This document shows positions 9,738-20,914 of a DNA stretch of 64,000 nucleotides, piece after piece. Position 1 is the first letter of the stretch. Each line of letters opens with the position of its first letter. The notes under the pieces were generated by a model that was not told the origin of the DNA, did not search any database, and was given only the letters and a program-made list of their open reading frames with translations. The DNA is taken from contig NZ_MWUE01000008.1 of NCBI RefSeq assembly GCF_002077695.1, positions 124,001-188,000 of the forward strand, in the 5' to 3' direction. Source of the stretch: Pantoea latae (GTDB lineage Bacteria; Pseudomonadota; Gammaproteobacteria; Enterobacterales; Enterobacteriaceae). The translations under genes and the position numbers were made by a program.

Positions 9738-11012
9738 ATGACCAGCAGTAACCTGATACAACAATTGCAGGAACGGGGCTTAATCGCCCAGGTAACGGAC
9801 GAGGAAGCGTTAGCAGAGCGACTGGCGCAAGGGCCGATCGCCCTCTATTGCGGCTTCGATCCGACCGCTGACAGCTTGCATTTGGGCCATCTGGTGCCGC
9901 TGCTCTGCCTGAAACGTTTTCAGGATGCCGGACACAAGCCGGTCGCGCTGGTGGGTGGTGCCACCGGTCTGATTGGCGATCCCAGCTTTAAAGCAGCAGA
10001 ACGTAAACTCAATACCAGCGAAACCGTCGGCGAATGGGTTGAGAAGATCCGCCGTCAGGTGGCGCCGTTCCTCGATTTCGACTGCGGCGACAACAGCGCT
10101 ATCGCCGCCAACAACTACGACTGGTTCGGCGGCATGAACGTGCTGACCTTCCTGCGCGATATCGGCAAGCACTTCTCTGTGAATCAGATGATCAACAAAG
10201 AAGCGGTGAAACAGCGCCTGAACCGCGACGACCAGGGGATCTCCTTTACCGAGTTCTCCTACAACCTGCTGCAGGGCTATGACTTCGCCGAGCTGAACAA
10301 GCGTCACGGCGTCGCGCTGCAGATTGGTGGATCCGATCAGTGGGGCAATATCACCTCCGGCATCGATCTGACGCGTCGTCTCTATCAGAACCAGGTCTTC
10401 GGCCTGACGGTGCCGCTGATCACCAAATCAGACGGCACCAAGTTTGGTAAAACCGAAGGCGGTGCGGTGTGGCTCGATGCGAAGAAAACCAGCCCCTATA
10501 AGTTCTACCAGTTCTGGATCAACACCGCGGACGCCGACGTCTACCGCTTCCTGAAGTTCTTCACCTTCCTTAGCCTTGACGAGATCAACGCGCTGGAAGA
10601 AGAGGACAAAAACAGCGGCAAGGCGCCGCGCGCGCAGTACGTGCTGGCCGAGAACGTCACGCGCCTGGTGCATGGCGAGGCGGGCCTGGCGGCGGCGAAA
10701 CGTATCACCGACAGCCTCTTCTCCGGCGCGCTGAGCGAGATGACCGAAGCGGACTTCGAACAGCTGGCGCAGGACGGTATGCCGACCGTGCAGCTCGGCG
10801 CGGAAGACGATCTGCAGCAGGCGCTGGTCAAGGCCGAACTGGTGCCGTCACGCGGCCAGGCGCGCACCATGATCGGCTCCAACGCCGTCACCCTGAACGG
10901 CGAGAAGCAGTCGGACGCGGAGTATCGCTTCAGCGACAGCGACAAGCTGTTCGGTCGCTACACGCTGCTGCGTCGCGGCAAAAAACACTACTGCCTGATC
11001 GTCTGGCAGTAA
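9738..11012 (+). CDS. tyrS: Tyrosyl-tRNA synthetase
   Basis: 424 residues from ATG at 9738 (TTTGGAG upstream), exactly the E. coli length; an in-frame ATG at 9696 lacks a ribosome binding site. Class I signatures: HLGH (residues 48-51, the HIGH motif) and KFGKTEGG (KMSKS equivalent), plus the tyrosine pocket [11 protein letters not shown]. The C-terminal S4-like RNA-binding domain contains [10 protein letters not shown]. It charges tRNA-Tyr in the cytoplasm. Confidence 0.98.
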   Translation: MTSSNLIQQLQERGLIAQVTDEEALAERLAQGPIALYCGFDPTADSLHLGHLVPLLCLKRFQDAGHKPVALVGGATGLIGDPSFKAAERKLNTSETVGEWVEKIRRQVAPFLDFDCGDNSAIAANNYDWFGGMNVLTFLRDIGKHFSVNQMINKEAVKQRLNRDDQGISFTEFSYNLLQGYDFAELNKRHGVALQIGGSDQWGNITSGIDLTRRLYQNQVFGLTVPLITKSDGTKFGKTEGGAVWLDAKKTSPYKFYQFWINTADADVYRFLKFFTFLSLDEINALEEEDKNSGKAPRAQYVLAENVTRLVHGEAGLAAAKRITDSLFSGALSEMTEADFEQLAQDGMPTVQLGAEDDLQQALVKAELVPSRGQARTMIGSNAVTLNGEKQSDAEYRFSDSDKLFGRYTLLRRGKKHYCLIVWQ

Positions 11013-11020
11013 GCGCTTCA

Positions 11021-11044
11021 GGGCCGGTTTCCGGCCCTTTTTTT
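11021..11044 (+). terminator. Terminator after tyrS
   Basis: GGGCCGG-TTT-CCGGCCC hairpin followed by T7. Confidence 0.92.
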
Positions 11045-11076
11045 ATGGCAGGCAAGGGCAAGACAGCAACAGCATA

Positions 11077-11937
11077 ATGAAAAATATTCTCGCAATTCAG
11101 TCGCACGTCGTCTTCGGTCACGCCGGCAATGCCGCCGCCGAATTTCCGATGCGGCGCATGGGGGCCAACGTCTGGCCGCTGAACACCGTACAGTTCTCCA
11201 ACCACACGCAGTACGGCCACTGGACCGGCACCGTGATGCCCGCCACGCATCTGACCGATATCGTTAAGGGCATCAGCGATATCGATCGGCTGAAAACCTG
11301 CGACGCGGTGCTGAGCGGCTATCTCGGCTCCGCCGAGCAGGGCGAGCAGATCCTCGAGATCGTGCGCATGGTGAAGGCCGCCAATCCCGACGCCTGGTTC
11401 TTTTGCGATCCGGTGATGGGACATCCTGAAAAAGGCTGCATCGTGGCGCCTGGCGTGGCGGAGTACCACTGCAAATATGCCATGCCCGCCAGCGATATTA
11501 TCGCGCCCAACCTGCTGGAGCTGGAGATGCTCAGCGAGCGCAGCGTTGCCAGCGTGGAAGAGGCGATTGCCGCGGCGCGTGCGCTGATTGCGCAGGGGCC
11601 GCGCGTGGTGCTGGTGAAACACCTGGCGCGCGCCGGACGCCGCAGCGATCGCTTCGAGATGCTGCTGGTCACGGCGGAAGAGGCCTGGCACATCAGCCGG
11701 CCGCTGGTCGATTTCGGCGTGCGTCAGCCGGTCGGCGTCGGCGACCTCACCAGCGGCCTGCTGCTGGTCAACCTGCTGCACGGCAAGGATCTGCGCAGCG
11801 CGCTGGAGCACGTCACCGCCGCGGTCTATGAGGTGATGCTGACCACGCACGCCATGGGCGAGTATGAGCTGCAGCTGGTGGCCGCTCAGGACGCCATCGC
11901 GCAGCCGACCCAGCACTTTGCCGCTGAGCGACTGTAA
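11077..11937 (+). CDS. pdxY: Pyridoxal kinase PdxY
   Basis: 286 residues of the ribokinase-like PdxK/PdxY family. It begins [21 protein letters not shown] and ends with the catalytic [11 protein letters not shown] anion-hole motif whose Asp is the general base. It phosphorylates pyridoxal for B6 salvage. Position after tyrS is the E. coli order. No strong ribosome binding site is visible just before the ATG. Confidence 0.96.
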   Translation: MKNILAIQSHVVFGHAGNAAAEFPMRRMGANVWPLNTVQFSNHTQYGHWTGTVMPATHLTDIVKGISDIDRLKTCDAVLSGYLGSAEQGEQILEIVRMVKAANPDAWFFCDPVMGHPEKGCIVAPGVAEYHCKYAMPASDIIAPNLLELEMLSERSVASVEEAIAAARALIAQGPRVVLVKHLARAGRRSDRFEMLLVTAEEAWHISRPLVDFGVRQPVGVGDLTSGLLLVNLLHGKDLRSALEHVTAAVYEVMLTTHAMGEYELQLVAAQDAIAQPTQHFAAERL

Positions 11938-11943
11938 TCTCTG

Positions 11944-12579
11944 TCAGGGCCGACCGCGCGTCGGCCCCGTTTCCTGAGCCAGACCTTCCGCCTTGAGCGC
12001 CGCCTGCACCGCAGGCCGCTGCGACGTCCGCTGAAACCAGGCCTCCAGCGCCGTTAAGCCATCCAGCTCTAGCTTCAGCGCGTGCGCCCAGCGCACCATC
12101 ACATAAAGATAAGCGTCCGCCACGCTAAAGCGCAGCCCCATTAGCCACTGCTTATCCTGCAGCGCCTTGTCGACGAAGCGAAACTGCTGCTCCAGCCGGG
12201 CGCGCAGCAGCGGCTTATAGCTGTCGGGCGTGTCGGGTTTAAACAGCGGCGTAAAGGTTTTATGCAGCTCGCTGCTGATAAAGCTGAGCCACTCCAGCGT
12301 ATGGTAGCGCGTCAGGCTGCCAACCGGCGCCAGCAGCTGGCGATCGGGCTTCAGGTCCGCCAGATACTGTACGATCGCTACCCCTTCGGTCAGCAGGGTG
12401 CCGTCATCCAGCTCCAGCGCCGGCACCTGGCCTTTGGGATTGATTTGCCAGTAATCTTCGCTGCATTCGGTGACTTTCTTCACCAGATCGACGCTTACCT
12501 GGGTGAAGTCGAGCCCGCACTCGCGCAGCACGATATGCGGCGAAAGCGAGCAGGCTCCCGCCTTACAGAACAGTTTCAT
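11944..12579 (-). CDS. gstA: Glutathione S-transferase GstA
   Basis: 211 residues from ATG at 12577-12579 (GGAGGT six bases upstream); the GTG one codon earlier is too close to that site. The thioredoxin-like N-terminal domain begins [16 protein letters not shown], with the beta-class Cys10 and the cis-Pro [11 protein letters not shown]; the helical C-terminal domain includes [14 protein letters not shown]. It conjugates glutathione to electrophiles in the cytoplasm. About ten residues longer than E. coli GstA at the C-terminus ([13 protein letters not shown]). Confidence 0.93.
   Translation of the reverse strand: MKLFCKAGACSLSPHIVLRECGLDFTQVSVDLVKKVTECSEDYWQINPKGQVPALELDDGTLLTEGVAIVQYLADLKPDRQLLAPVGSLTRYHTLEWLSFISSELHKTFTPLFKPDTPDSYKPLLRARLEQQFRFVDKALQDKQWLMGLRFSVADAYLYVMVRWAHALKLELDGLTALEAWFQRTSQRPAVQAALKAEGLAQETGPTRGRP
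11947..11970. terminator. Hairpin between convergent pdxY and gstA
   Basis: GGGCCGA/TCGGCCC stem overlapping the last gstA codons; it is followed on the plus strand by a short CGTTT, so it is a weak terminator candidate for pdxY. Confidence 0.45.
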
Positions 12580-12681
12580 CACGGACCTCCGGGTTTCGAC
12601 AGGATCATTGCAGCTTAATGCGTTGCCGCCGATTTGCCAGTGACCGCGATCAAGCGCCGCCGCTGGCCCGGAAAAAGAGAA

Positions 12682-12710
12682 AAAAAAGCCGGGCGCATGG
12701 CCCGGCAGCA
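12682..12710 (-). terminator. Terminator of dtpA
   Basis: GCCGGGC/GCCCGGC stem; read on the minus strand it is followed by T7. It lies directly downstream of dtpA. Confidence 0.85.
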
Positions 12711-12724
12711 GGAGGCGTGAAGCA

Positions 12725-14221
12725 TCAGGCCTGCGCTTTTTTCAGCTCTGCCTGCGGCGACTGCGCCATGCGGTTCAGCAGCGGCGCGGTCAGCAGCATC
12801 AGCACGGCGATCACGCCGGTGACGATGCCAATCTGCTGGAAGACGCTGCTGTAGACGTTCAGCGACGCCAGCGGATCGGTGACGTTTTCCGGCACCGCCA
12901 TCAGGCCCGCCACTTTACCGGCGATCATCGCCGCGCCAGCGGTGGTCAGGAACCAGGAGCCCATGATAAAGCCCATCAGACGCTGCGGCACCAGCTGTGC
13001 CACCATCGCCAGACCCAGGCCGGAGATCATCAGCTCGCCGATGCTCTGCAGCGCATAGCTCAGGATCAGCCAGTTCACCGAAACGATACCCGCATCAGAA
13101 GCGAACTTCGCGCCGAGCGGCAGCACCAGGAAGGCGGCGGAGCAGAGCACCATACCGATAGCGAACTTAAACGGCATCGGCAGCTTATCACCCAGCTTGT
13201 TGTAGACCGCCGCCAGCAGCGGGCTGGCCAGCATGATCCAGAACGGGTTAAGCGCCTGGAACTGCTCCGGCTCGAAGGTGATGCCCAGAATGGTGTGCTC
13301 AACGTTGCGGATGGCGAAGAAGTTAAGCGAGGTCGGCATCTGCATATAGAGCACGAAGAAAACGATCGCCTCTACCATCAGCAGAAAGGCCACGATCATT
13401 TTGCGACGCGCCGCGCCGTGCAGCGAGAAGGCCTCTTTGGCGAAGATCAGGATAATGCCCAGCGCCACCACGCCCAGCGTAATGCGCGCGATGGTCTGGT
13501 TATGCAGTAGCCAGGTGGCGATAGCGACCAGCACCACTACGCCAACCAGCGTCATCAGCAGCTTGCTGACGTTGAGCGGGGCGAAGTCCGGCTTTGAACC
13601 GTAGTTTTTCACCAGGCCTTTACAGAACAGGAAATTGAGCAGGGTGATCACCAGGCCAACGACCGACAGTGAAAAGGCAACGCTCCAGCCATATTTCGCC
13701 GCCAGCCACGGGGTCAGCATCATCGAGAAGAGCGAACCGACGTTGATGGACATGTAGAACATGGTGAAGGCGCCGTCGAGGCGCGGATCGTCTTTTTCGT
13801 AGCAGGTAGAAAGCAGCGAAGACGGGTTGGCTTTAAACAGGCCGCTGCCGACCGCAATGGTCGCCATGCCGACATAGACCATGCCGACGTCGTGCCCGGA
13901 GAAGGCAACCAGCGCATAACCGAGCGCCAGCACGATAACGCCCAGCACGATAACGCGTTTGGTGCCCAGCACCTTATCGCCCAGCCAGCCGCCAATCGCC
14001 ACCAGGCCGTAGACCAGCGCGCTGAATGAAGCAAAAAGGGTAATAGACGCCGCTTCCGACATGCCGAGCTGCTTAACCAGGTAAACAGCCATGATGGCCT
14101 GCAGGCCGTAAAAGCCAAAACGTTCCCACAACTCAATCGAGAAGATCAGGTAGAACGCCTTCGGCTGTTTGAACGCATTGAGGCTGACCGCCTCATCAGT
14201 GTGTTTGTTTGCAGTTGACAC
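12725..14221 (-). CDS. dtpA: Proton-dependent di/tripeptide transporter DtpA
   Basis: 498 residues, POT/PTR2 family with about 14 membrane helices. The family motif [13 protein letters not shown] (E-x-x-E-R-F) sits in helix 1 at about residues 31-43, and [18 protein letters not shown] is the PTR2 signature near 155-172. It imports di- and tripeptides with protons. Same position relative to gstA and nth as in E. coli, except that an extra gene and a long intergenic region separate it from nth. Confidence 0.96.
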   Translation of the reverse strand: MSTANKHTDEAVSLNAFKQPKAFYLIFSIELWERFGFYGLQAIMAVYLVKQLGMSEAASITLFASFSALVYGLVAIGGWLGDKVLGTKRVIVLGVIVLALGYALVAFSGHDVGMVYVGMATIAVGSGLFKANPSSLLSTCYEKDDPRLDGAFTMFYMSINVGSLFSMMLTPWLAAKYGWSVAFSLSVVGLVITLLNFLFCKGLVKNYGSKPDFAPLNVSKLLMTLVGVVVLVAIATWLLHNQTIARITLGVVALGIILIFAKEAFSLHGAARRKMIVAFLLMVEAIVFFVLYMQMPTSLNFFAIRNVEHTILGITFEPEQFQALNPFWIMLASPLLAAVYNKLGDKLPMPFKFAIGMVLCSAAFLVLPLGAKFASDAGIVSVNWLILSYALQSIGELMISGLGLAMVAQLVPQRLMGFIMGSWFLTTAGAAMIAGKVAGLMAVPENVTDPLASLNVYSSVFQQIGIVTGVIAVLMLLTAPLLNRMAQSPQAELKKAQA

Positions 14222-14901
14222 GTGTACCTCAGTTTTTCTCGTACCCTGTTTTACGACAGGAAATAAGTCCGCGTCATGTCAGGATTCCATGCGCGACATT
14301 GTTATTAGTAGGGAAAAGCGGCGCCTAATGTGGCTGATTAAGCGCATCAGGGCAAGAATTTTTTGAATGCTGAAAACCCCTGGCGAGGTAAGGTTTAAAA
14401 ACTTAACCGCGCCTGGGAATCGGATTTAAATTTCAGTGAGGAAGATTATATCAGAACAAACGTTTGTTTTTCACGCGTGAAGGGCGATATAAACAAGATA
14501 AGCTGCTTTTGCGGTGATCGGCAGATTATGGTGTCAATGATTGATAATTAATCAGCTTTTTGTTCGGCATTTATGGCGTTTATTAGCCAGTTTGCATAAG
14601 GATCAAACAGATTGTCTTCCGGAAAGGGGGGTGGTGCGGTAAAAGTTGATCTCTCGCACAAAATTTGCAATTAATTCATGAAGTAAAAGAAGAAAGCGTT
14701 TGCGCAGGCCTAAAAGGCGGGAAAAAAGCGGCGATAAGGCAAAACGGAAGGGGAAAAAAACAGATCGCTTCGCGGGCCAGGCAGCGGCTTTTTCGGCGCC
14801 TGAACGCGGCAACGTTGTCAGATAAAGATTGCGATTTTTACCGTATCGACAACAAATTAACGATCCGGTAACCTCGAAATTTCCCCTTACAGGACGTAAT
14901 C
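14222..14901. other. Long intergenic region between divergent dtpA and an amidotransferase-like gene
   Basis: 680 bp without a convincing gene. It is more AT-rich than its surroundings. The only clear structures are two adjacent palindromes at 14455-14481; the rest is unassigned. Short open frames here have neither ribosome binding sites nor recognisable products. Confidence 0.6.
14455..14481. promoter_or_regulatory. Two adjacent palindromic sites upstream of dtpA
   Basis: AACAAACGTTTGTT (14455-14468) and TTCACGCGTGAA (14470-14481) are perfect palindromes one base apart. The first has the CAAACGTTTG core typical of LacI/PurR-type operators. They lie about 235 bp upstream of dtpA. The protein that binds is unknown. 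Confidence 0.4.
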
Positions 14902-15600
14902 ATGGCAGCTTCTTTAAACCTGGCGCTGGTGGGCGATTATCGCGCCAGCGCCGTTGCACATCAGGCTATTCCTCTGGCTATCGAGCGCGCCGCCCAGCAC
15001 CTCGGCGCATCTGTCTCTTTCAACTGGCTGGCAACCGACGAGGCAGGCGTGGTCGACGCCGCGCGCCGCAGCGATGCCCTCTGGGTGGTGCCGGGCAGCC
15101 CCTATAAAAACGATGACGCCGTGTTTGAAATTATTCGCTGGGCGCGCGAGCATCGCCATCCGTTTCTTGGATCCTGCGGCGGCTTTCAGTATGCAGTGAT
15201 TGAATATGCGCGCAACGCGCTGGGCTGGCAGGATGCGAATCACGCCGAAACCGACGAAGGCGGCCGTATGGTGATTGCGCCCCTGAGCTGTTCGCTGGTA
15301 GAGCAGCGAGGCGAGGTGAGGTTCGCGCCGGGATCGCGCATCGCCGAGGCCTATGGCGCGCAGTCGAGTGATGAGGGCTACCACTGTAATTTTGGCGTCA
15401 ATCCCGCCTTTAGCGAGGCGCTGGAGGGGGAGAATCTGCGCATTACCTCATGGGACGCTGCAGGAGACGTGCGCGGCATTGAGCTGATCGATCACCCTTA
15501 CTTTGTCGCCACGCTATTTCAGTCGGAGCGGGCGGCGCTGCAGGATAAAGCGTCGCCGCTGGTTATCGCCTGGCTGCAGGCGGCGCTGGCGCGCGGCTGA
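14902..15600 (+). CDS. CTP-synthase C-terminal-domain-like (class I amidotransferase fold) protein
   Basis: 232 residues resembling the glutaminase half of CTP synthase but standing alone. The nucleophile loop is kept (FLGSCGGFQYAV, Cys92, G-x-C-x-G), as are GYHCNFGVNP and HPYFVATLF. However, the position of the catalytic His-x-Glu (FHPE in CTP synthase) reads FQSE at residues 206-209, so the His appears replaced by Gln. A protein family annotated as CTP synthase C-terminal-related (seleno)protein fits. There is no synthetase partner nearby. AGGACG precedes the ATG. Convergent with nth. Confidence 0.75.
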   Translation: MAASLNLALVGDYRASAVAHQAIPLAIERAAQHLGASVSFNWLATDEAGVVDAARRSDALWVVPGSPYKNDDAVFEIIRWAREHRHPFLGSCGGFQYAVIEYARNALGWQDANHAETDEGGRMVIAPLSCSLVEQRGEVRFAPGSRIAEAYGAQSSDEGYHCNFGVNPAFSEALEGENLRITSWDAAGDVRGIELIDHPYFVATLFQSERAALQDKASPLVIAWLQAALARG

Positions 15601-15605
15601 CGCGT

Positions 15606-15627
15606 AACGGGCGTCGCGACGCCCGTT
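15606..15627. terminator. Bidirectional hairpin between the amidotransferase-like gene and nth
   Basis: Perfect 22-base palindrome overlapping the first two bases of the nth stop codon; arms AACGGGCGTCG and its complement. Only a short A/T tract follows on the plus strand (TTAAAT). Confidence 0.6.
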
Positions 15628-16261
15628 AAATCTCGGTCTTGTCGGGAAACTCGCACAGATCTTCGATCAGGCAGGCGCCACAGCGCGGCTTGCGCGCCAC
15701 GCAGGTGTAGCGGCCATGCAAGATCAACCAGTGATGGCAGTCGACCTTAAACTCTTTTGGCACCACCTTCAGCAGCTTCGCCTCAACTTCCTCGACGTTT
15801 TTCCCCGGCGCAAAGCGGGTGCGGTTGCTGACGCGGAAAATGTGGGTGTCGACCGCGATGGTCGGCCAGCCGAAAGCGGTATTCAGCACCACGTTGGCGG
15901 TTTTGCGGCCGACGCCAGGCAGCGCCTCCAGCGCGGCGCGATCTTCTGGCACCTCGCCGCCGTGCTGCTCCAGCAGGATGCGACAGGTCTTGATAACGTT
16001 TTCCGCTTTACTGTTGAACAGGCCGATGGTTTTGATATGTTCCTTGACCCCATCGACGCCCAGCGCCAGCATCGCGGCGGGGGTATTCGCTATCGGATAC
16101 AGCTTCGCCGTGGCTTTATTGACGCTAACGTCGGTAGCCTGCGCCGACAGCAAAACGGCGATCAGCAGTTCAAACGGCGAGGAGAAGTTAAGCTCGGTGG
16201 TGGGATGCGGGTTACTGGCCCGCAGCCGGCTAAGAATTTCTACGCGTTTGCTCTGATTCAC
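15626..16261 (-). CDS. nth: Endonuclease III (DNA glycosylase/AP lyase)
   Basis: 211 residues. Helix-hairpin-helix [16 protein letters not shown] with the catalytic Lys120, catalytic Asp138 in VDTHIFRV, and the 4Fe-4S cluster cysteines at 187, 194, 197 and 203 (C-x6-C-x2-C-x5-C). Removes oxidised pyrimidines and nicks abasic sites. The start overlaps the rsxE stop by 4 bases, making it the last gene of the rsx operon, as in E. coli. Confidence 0.98.
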   Translation of the reverse strand: MNQSKRVEILSRLRASNPHPTTELNFSSPFELLIAVLLSAQATDVSVNKATAKLYPIANTPAAMLALGVDGVKEHIKTIGLFNSKAENVIKTCRILLEQHGGEVPEDRAALEALPGVGRKTANVVLNTAFGWPTIAVDTHIFRVSNRTRFAPGKNVEEVEAKLLKVVPKEFKVDCHHWLILHGRYTCVARKPRCGACLIEDLCEFPDKTEI

Positions 16262-16962
16262 ACCGCTTTCCCGGCAGGCGCGTGCGGTTCGGCCGCTGCG
16301 GCTTCAGCGTCGCGGCGTGCGGCGCGCTGTTTCATCTTCTGATCGATAAGGTACTTCGCCGCCAGCAGCATGCCGAGTCCGATAAAGGCGCCCGGCGGCA
16401 GCATCGCCAGCAGCATCGGCGAGTCGAAATGCACCACCTCGATGCGCAGCGCCTTCGCCCACGGACCCAGCAGCTGATCCGCGCCGTTAAACAGCGTGCC
16501 GCTGCCGATCAGCTCGCGAATCGAGCCAAGCGTCACCATGGCGCAGGTGGCGCCCATGCCGATAGCAAAGCCATCCAGCGCGGCAAGGGGAATGCTGCTC
16601 TTCGAGGCGACCGCTTCGGCACGGCCCACCACGATGCAGTTGGTGACGATCAGCGGAATAAAGATGCCGAGTGACTGATAAAGACCATAGGCGTAAGCGT
16701 TGATCAGCATCTGTACGCAGCTCACCACCGAGGCGATGATCATCACATAGATCGGAATGCGAATTTCCGACGGCACCCAGCGGCGCGAGGCGGAAATGGC
16801 GCTGTTGGTGATGGTCAACACCAGCGTGGTCGCCAGCCCCAGGCCCAGCGCGTTGGTGGCCGTCGAGGTGACCGCCAGCAGTGGACAGAGCCCCAGCAGC
16901 TGCACCAGCGCCGAGTTGTTTTTCCACAGGCCGCCAACCAGTAAATTCTTAGCTTCACTCAT
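16258..16962 (-). CDS. rsxE: Electron transport complex subunit RsxE
   Basis: 234 residues from ATG at 16960-16962, chosen for GGAGAC upstream and for MSEAKNLL, which aligns with E. coli RsxE; an ATG four codons earlier lies before this site. Integral membrane, about six helices ([55 protein letters not shown]). RsxE and RsxA are paralogous subunits of the Rnf-type pump. Overlaps rsxG by 8 bases. Confidence 0.96.
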   Translation of the reverse strand: MSEAKNLLVGGLWKNNSALVQLLGLCPLLAVTSTATNALGLGLATTLVLTITNSAISASRRWVPSEIRIPIYVMIIASVVSCVQMLINAYAYGLYQSLGIFIPLIVTNCIVVGRAEAVASKSSIPLAALDGFAIGMGATCAMVTLGSIRELIGSGTLFNGADQLLGPWAKALRIEVVHFDSPMLLAMLPPGAFIGLGMLLAAKYLIDQKMKQRAARRDAEAAAAEPHAPAGKAV

Positions 16963-17587
16963 TTGCGTCTCCACATTCAGGCAGCGACGAGAGCCTGCCG
17001 CTCAAAGATTCAATCAGAAGCGCGGTTCGTTTGGTGGCGTTGACCACGGCGCGCGGGGTAATGGTGGCGCCGGTAAACTGGTCGAATTCGCCGCCGTCTT
17101 TCTTCACCGCAAAGGCTTTATCGTCGGCGCCGTGCACCACTTTGCCGTTGAAGCTGTTGATCCAGTCAGAGATGCGCAGCTCGATTTTGTCACCGAGTCC
17201 GGGCGTTTCGTGATGTTCGATGACGCGCACGCCCAGCACTTTGCCATGAAAATCGGCGCCGACCAGCATCTGGATGGCACCAGAATAGCCATCCGGCGCG
17301 GTGGTCTCAAGCGCGGCGGCAACCGGCGTATCGCCTTTGCGCGCCAGATAGAGATGATGCGGCGCGGCGTTGCCCAGCGCGGCGTCGGTGACAAGGTAAC
17401 ATTCGCGCTGGATCTGATTATCGTACAGATCCACCGGCACCACCTGATCCAGCAGGTTTTTCTGGTTGAGCGCCGTCTGATGCGCGATGGTTGGTTTGGT
17501 CACGTAGTTCACCACCGCAGTCAAACCGGTGGTGAAGACGGCGAACAGCGCCAGGGTGACGGCGTTTTTACGGATAGTCTCAAGCAT
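16955..17587 (-). CDS. rsxG: Electron transport complex subunit RsxG
   Basis: 210 residues with one N-terminal membrane helix ([20 protein letters not shown]) and a periplasmic FMN-binding domain. The flavin is covalently attached through the Thr in the [11 protein letters not shown] motif (about residue 177). Carries electrons between RsxC/B and the membrane subunits. Three bases separate it from rsxD. Confidence 0.96.
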   Translation of the reverse strand: MLETIRKNAVTLALFAVFTTGLTAVVNYVTKPTIAHQTALNQKNLLDQVVPVDLYDNQIQRECYLVTDAALGNAAPHHLYLARKGDTPVAAALETTAPDGYSGAIQMLVGADFHGKVLGVRVIEHHETPGLGDKIELRISDWINSFNGKVVHGADDKAFAVKKDGGEFDQFTGATITPRAVVNATKRTALLIESLSGRLSSLPECGDANE

Positions 17588-17590
17588 CGA

Positions 17591-18649
17591 TCACTCCTTG
17601 CGATGGCCGTAAACGCGCGGCTGCGTGTAGTAATCGATCAGCGGCACGCAAATATTCGCCAGCAGCACGGCAAAGGCGACGCCGTCCGGATAGCCGCCGA
17701 AACTGCGGATCAGCCACACCAGCAGACCGATCAGCGCGCCGTAAATCAGACGCCCGCGGTTGGTGGTGGAGGCGGTCACCGGATCGGTGGCGATAAAAAA
17801 CGCGCCGAGCATGGTGGCGCCGGAAAAGAGGTGGATCAGCGGCGTGTTCAGGCTCTCGGGCGAAATCAGCCAGCCCAGCGTGGCGCAGAGGGCCAGCGAC
17901 AGCAGCATCGCGGCGGGAATATGCCAGCGAATGGCGTTCTTCCACAGCAGGAACAGGCCGCCCGCCAGATAGCCGACGTTAATCCACTGCCAGCCGAGAC
18001 CGGCCAGCACGCCGGTGTAAATCGGCTGCGCCAGCAGCTGCTCCGCGCTGTGGCCGGCGCGCAGGCCGGTTTTGAAGGTATCCAGCGGCGTTGCCTGGCT
18101 GACGCCGTCGACGCCGAGCTGCAACTGCTGCATGGTGTCGCCCGCCAGCGTATGGCCGGTGAAGATCATGCTCAGCGAGTCGAGCAGGCCGGGCTTCACC
18201 GCCTGCAGCGCGTCGGGCGGCAGCCAGCTGGTCATCTGTACCGGGAAGGAGATCAGCAGCACCACATAGCCGACCATTGCCGGGTTGAAGGGGTTCTGGC
18301 CCAGCCCGCCGTAGAGCTGCTTGGCAATGACGATAGCGAACAGGGTGCCAATCACCACCAGCCACCAGGGCGCGAGCGGCGGCAGGCTAATGCCGATCAG
18401 CACGGCGGTGAGCAGCGCGGAGTTATCCGCGAGGCTGGGGACGATCGGCGCCTTGCGCAGGCGCAGAATGGCCGCTTCCGCCAGCCAGGCGGTCAGGACC
18501 GCCAGCAGCAGCTGAAACAGGCTGCCGTAGCCAAAGAAATAGCATTGCGCGGCAAAGCCGGGCACGGCCGCCAGCGCCACCAGCAGCATGATATTGCCGG
18601 TGCTGCGGCGGTTGTGGGTATAGGGAGAACTTGCGATACGAAAAGCCAT
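17591..18649 (-). CDS. rsxD: Electron transport complex subunit RsxD
   Basis: 352 residues, about nine to ten membrane helices. The FMN-attachment SGAT motif is visible in [22 protein letters not shown]. With RsxA and RsxE it forms the ion-translocating membrane part; the Rsx complex keeps SoxR reduced in E. coli. Directly adjoins rsxC with no spacer. Confidence 0.97.
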   Translation of the reverse strand: MAFRIASSPYTHNRRSTGNIMLLVALAAVPGFAAQCYFFGYGSLFQLLLAVLTAWLAEAAILRLRKAPIVPSLADNSALLTAVLIGISLPPLAPWWLVVIGTLFAIVIAKQLYGGLGQNPFNPAMVGYVVLLISFPVQMTSWLPPDALQAVKPGLLDSLSMIFTGHTLAGDTMQQLQLGVDGVSQATPLDTFKTGLRAGHSAEQLLAQPIYTGVLAGLGWQWINVGYLAGGLFLLWKNAIRWHIPAAMLLSLALCATLGWLISPESLNTPLIHLFSGATMLGAFFIATDPVTASTTNRGRLIYGALIGLLVWLIRSFGGYPDGVAFAVLLANICVPLIDYYTQPRVYGHRKE

Positions 18650-20914
18650 TTATTCCTCAAACGTCGACGGCGTCTGCGCTTTACGCGCTTTGGCCCGGGC
18701 GATAGCGGCAGCGACGGCTGCCTTGCGCGCGTCTTGCGACGGATGCGCATCACTGTTTTCAACGTCGGGGGTCACGACGTCCTTTTCTGACTGCTGCGCG
18801 GCGGCGGCTTTTTTCGCCTTCGCACGCGCGATAGCGGCTTCCACCGCCGCCTTACGCGGATCCACCGGCGGCACATCCTCAACCGGCAATACCTCTTCGG
18901 TCAGGGTGCCAGCGGCAGCCTGCGCCGCTTCGGCTTTCTTCGCTTTGGCGCGGGCAATGGCGGCTTCTACCGCTGCCTTGCGCGGATCGACCGCTTCGGC
19001 TGCGGCGTCCGGCTGCGGCGCCTCGGCCTGCGCGGCTTTTTTCGCTTTGGCGCGGGCAATAGCCGCTTCCACCGCTGCCTTGCGTGGATCGACCGCTTCG
19101 ACTGCGGCGTCCGGCTGCGGCGCCTCGGCCTGCGCGGCTTTTTTCGCTTTGGCGCGGGCAATGGCGGCTTCTACCGCCGCCTTGCGCGGGTCCTCTGCTG
19201 GTTCAGCAGCCTCTGGCTGCGCGACCTTCTTCGCCTTCGCACGGGCGATAGCGACCTCGACCGCCGCTTTACGCGGATCGGCCGTCTGACGGGTTACTGG
19301 CTGGGTTTCCGCCTGCGCTTCAGCCTGACGCAGATGCGCCTGCGCATGGCGCGCCTGACGCTGCGCCTCTTCCACCGCCGGATCGACTTCGCCCGCGGCC
19401 TGACGCTTCGCCATCACGCGTTCGCGCGCGGCCGCCAGCTCGCCTTCGTCGCTGCGCGCTACGCGCTGCTTCGCCTGCTCATGCTTCGCTTCGCGCGCCA
19501 GCTTCTCGCGTTCCAGACGTGCCTGGCGCGCCTCGAAGCGCGCTTTCGCCTCTGCGGTGCGCTTCGCCTCAAGGTCAATGGCGCGTAGCTCCGCCTTCTC
19601 CTGGCGGTAATACTGCACCAGCGGGATATTGCTCGGGCAGACATAGGCGCAGGCGCCGCACTCAATGCAGTCGTCGATATGGTGGGCACGCGCTTTATCG
19701 TGATCGCCGCCCTGGCTGTACCAGTAGAGCTGCTGCGGCAGCAGCTTAGCTGGACAGGCGTCAGCGCAGGCGGAGCAGCGAATACAGGACTGCTCCTCGT
19801 CGTTGTTGCCCATCTCGCTGGCGGAGGGCGCCAGAATACAGTTGGTGATCTTCACCACCGGCACATCCAGCGACGGCAGGGTAAAGCCCATCAGCGGACC
19901 GCCCATAATCACCATCTGGCGCGGCGCGGGGGTAAAGCCGACCTGATGCAGCAGATGGCTGATCGGCGTGCCGATGCGGCTCCAGACGTTGCGCGGCTGC
20001 GCTATCGCCTCGCCGGTCAGCGTCACCACGCGTTCGGTCAGCGGCTCGCCGTCGACCACCGCGCGCTTCACCGCCCAGGCGGTGCCGACGTTCTGCATCA
20101 GCACGCCGATATCGGTGGAGCGGCCGCCGTGCGGCACTTCCAGCCCGGTAAGAATTTTGGTCAGCTGCTTCGCGCCGCCGGAGGGATATTTGGTCGGAAT
20201 GACGCGGATCTGCAGATCGCGCTCGCCGCCCAGCGCCCGTTTCAGCGCGGCAATCGCCTCCGGCTTGTTGTCTTCAATGCCGATCAACACGCGCTCAGCC
20301 TGCAACACCCAGGCGAGAATGCGGCTGCCTTCCAGCACTTCGGCGGCACAGTCCTGCATCAGACGGTCGTCGGCGGTGATATAGGGTTCGCATTCGGCGG
20401 CGTTGATAATCAGCGTTTTCACGCCGCGCAGCCCGCCGCGCAGCTTAGTGCCGGTCGGGAAGCCCGCGCCGCCGAGGCCGGCGACGCCCGCGTCGTGAAT
20501 GCGCTGCACGATATCGGCGCGTGCGCGCTGGCGATAGTCCGCCAGCGGTTCAAGGGTCGTCCAGCGATCCTCGCCGTCCGGCGACATAAAAATGCAGAGT
20601 TCCGACAGCCCGGAAGGGTGCGCGGTCATATGCTGCGCAATGGCGTCGACGGTGCCGGAGGTGGGCGCATGGACCGGCAGCATACGGCCGTTGCCGAACG
20701 TCAGCGGCTGACCGCGCAGCACGCGATCGCCCGGCGCCACGCAGATCTCGCCTTCATGGCCGATATGCTGCTTCAGGGGAATAATAAAACGGTCCGGCAG
20801 CGGCAGCTGGCTCAGCGGCGTGCCGTTCGACTGGGTTTTCATTTCCGGCGGATGAATGCCGCCTTCGAAATCCCACAGTTTCTCTTTACGAAAGATATTC
20901 AACAGATTAAGCAT
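18650..20914 (-). CDS. rsxC: Electron transport complex subunit RsxC
   Basis: 754 residues. N-terminal NADH/FMN-binding Rossmann-like part ([11 protein letters not shown] near 150 and [14 protein letters not shown] near 170), two 4Fe-4S ferredoxin motifs ([12 protein letters not shown] about 370 and [12 protein letters not shown] about 415), then a long Ala/Lys/Glu-rich helical tail. The tail, from about residue 541, holds six copies of a [22 protein letters not shown] repeat with variable Ala/Pro/Gln linkers. Length is slightly above E. coli RsxC (740). Overlaps rsxB by 8 bases. Confidence 0.97.
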   Translation of the reverse strand: MLNLLNIFRKEKLWDFEGGIHPPEMKTQSNGTPLSQLPLPDRFIIPLKQHIGHEGEICVAPGDRVLRGQPLTFGNGRMLPVHAPTSGTVDAIAQHMTAHPSGLSELCIFMSPDGEDRWTTLEPLADYRQRARADIVQRIHDAGVAGLGGAGFPTGTKLRGGLRGVKTLIINAAECEPYITADDRLMQDCAAEVLEGSRILAWVLQAERVLIGIEDNKPEAIAALKRALGGERDLQIRVIPTKYPSGGAKQLTKILTGLEVPHGGRSTDIGVLMQNVGTAWAVKRAVVDGEPLTERVVTLTGEAIAQPRNVWSRIGTPISHLLHQVGFTPAPRQMVIMGGPLMGFTLPSLDVPVVKITNCILAPSASEMGNNDEEQSCIRCSACADACPAKLLPQQLYWYSQGGDHDKARAHHIDDCIECGACAYVCPSNIPLVQYYRQEKAELRAIDLEAKRTAEAKARFEARQARLEREKLAREAKHEQAKQRVARSDEGELAAARERVMAKRQAAGEVDPAVEEAQRQARHAQAHLRQAEAQAETQPVTRQTADPRKAAVEVAIARAKAKKVAQPEAAEPAEDPRKAAVEAAIARAKAKKAAQAEAPQPDAAVEAVDPRKAAVEAAIARAKAKKAAQAEAPQPDAAAEAVDPRKAAVEAAIARAKAKKAEAAQAAAGTLTEEVLPVEDVPPVDPRKAAVEAAIARAKAKKAAAAQQSEKDVVTPDVENSDAHPSQDARKAAVAAAIARAKARKAQTPSTFEE
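18660..19290 (-). repeat. In-gene tandem repeats encoding the RsxC C-terminal tail
   Basis: Six related units encode the [18 protein letters not shown] repeat. Two central units are nearly identical at DNA level with a 102-bp period: the sequence beginning GACCGCTTCG at 18989 recurs at 19091 with one change in the first 15 bases. This suggests recent duplication, and a region where copy number may vary between strains. Confidence 0.85.

Noticed and set aside
16757-18790. Open frame of 677 codons on the plus strand opposite rsxE, rsxG and rsxD
   Set aside because: Same shadow effect; the minus strand carries the conserved Rsx operon.
18660-19290. Regular repeats resembling an array
   Set aside because: Not CRISPR: the repeats are in frame, encode a known type of RsxC tail and have no unique spacers.
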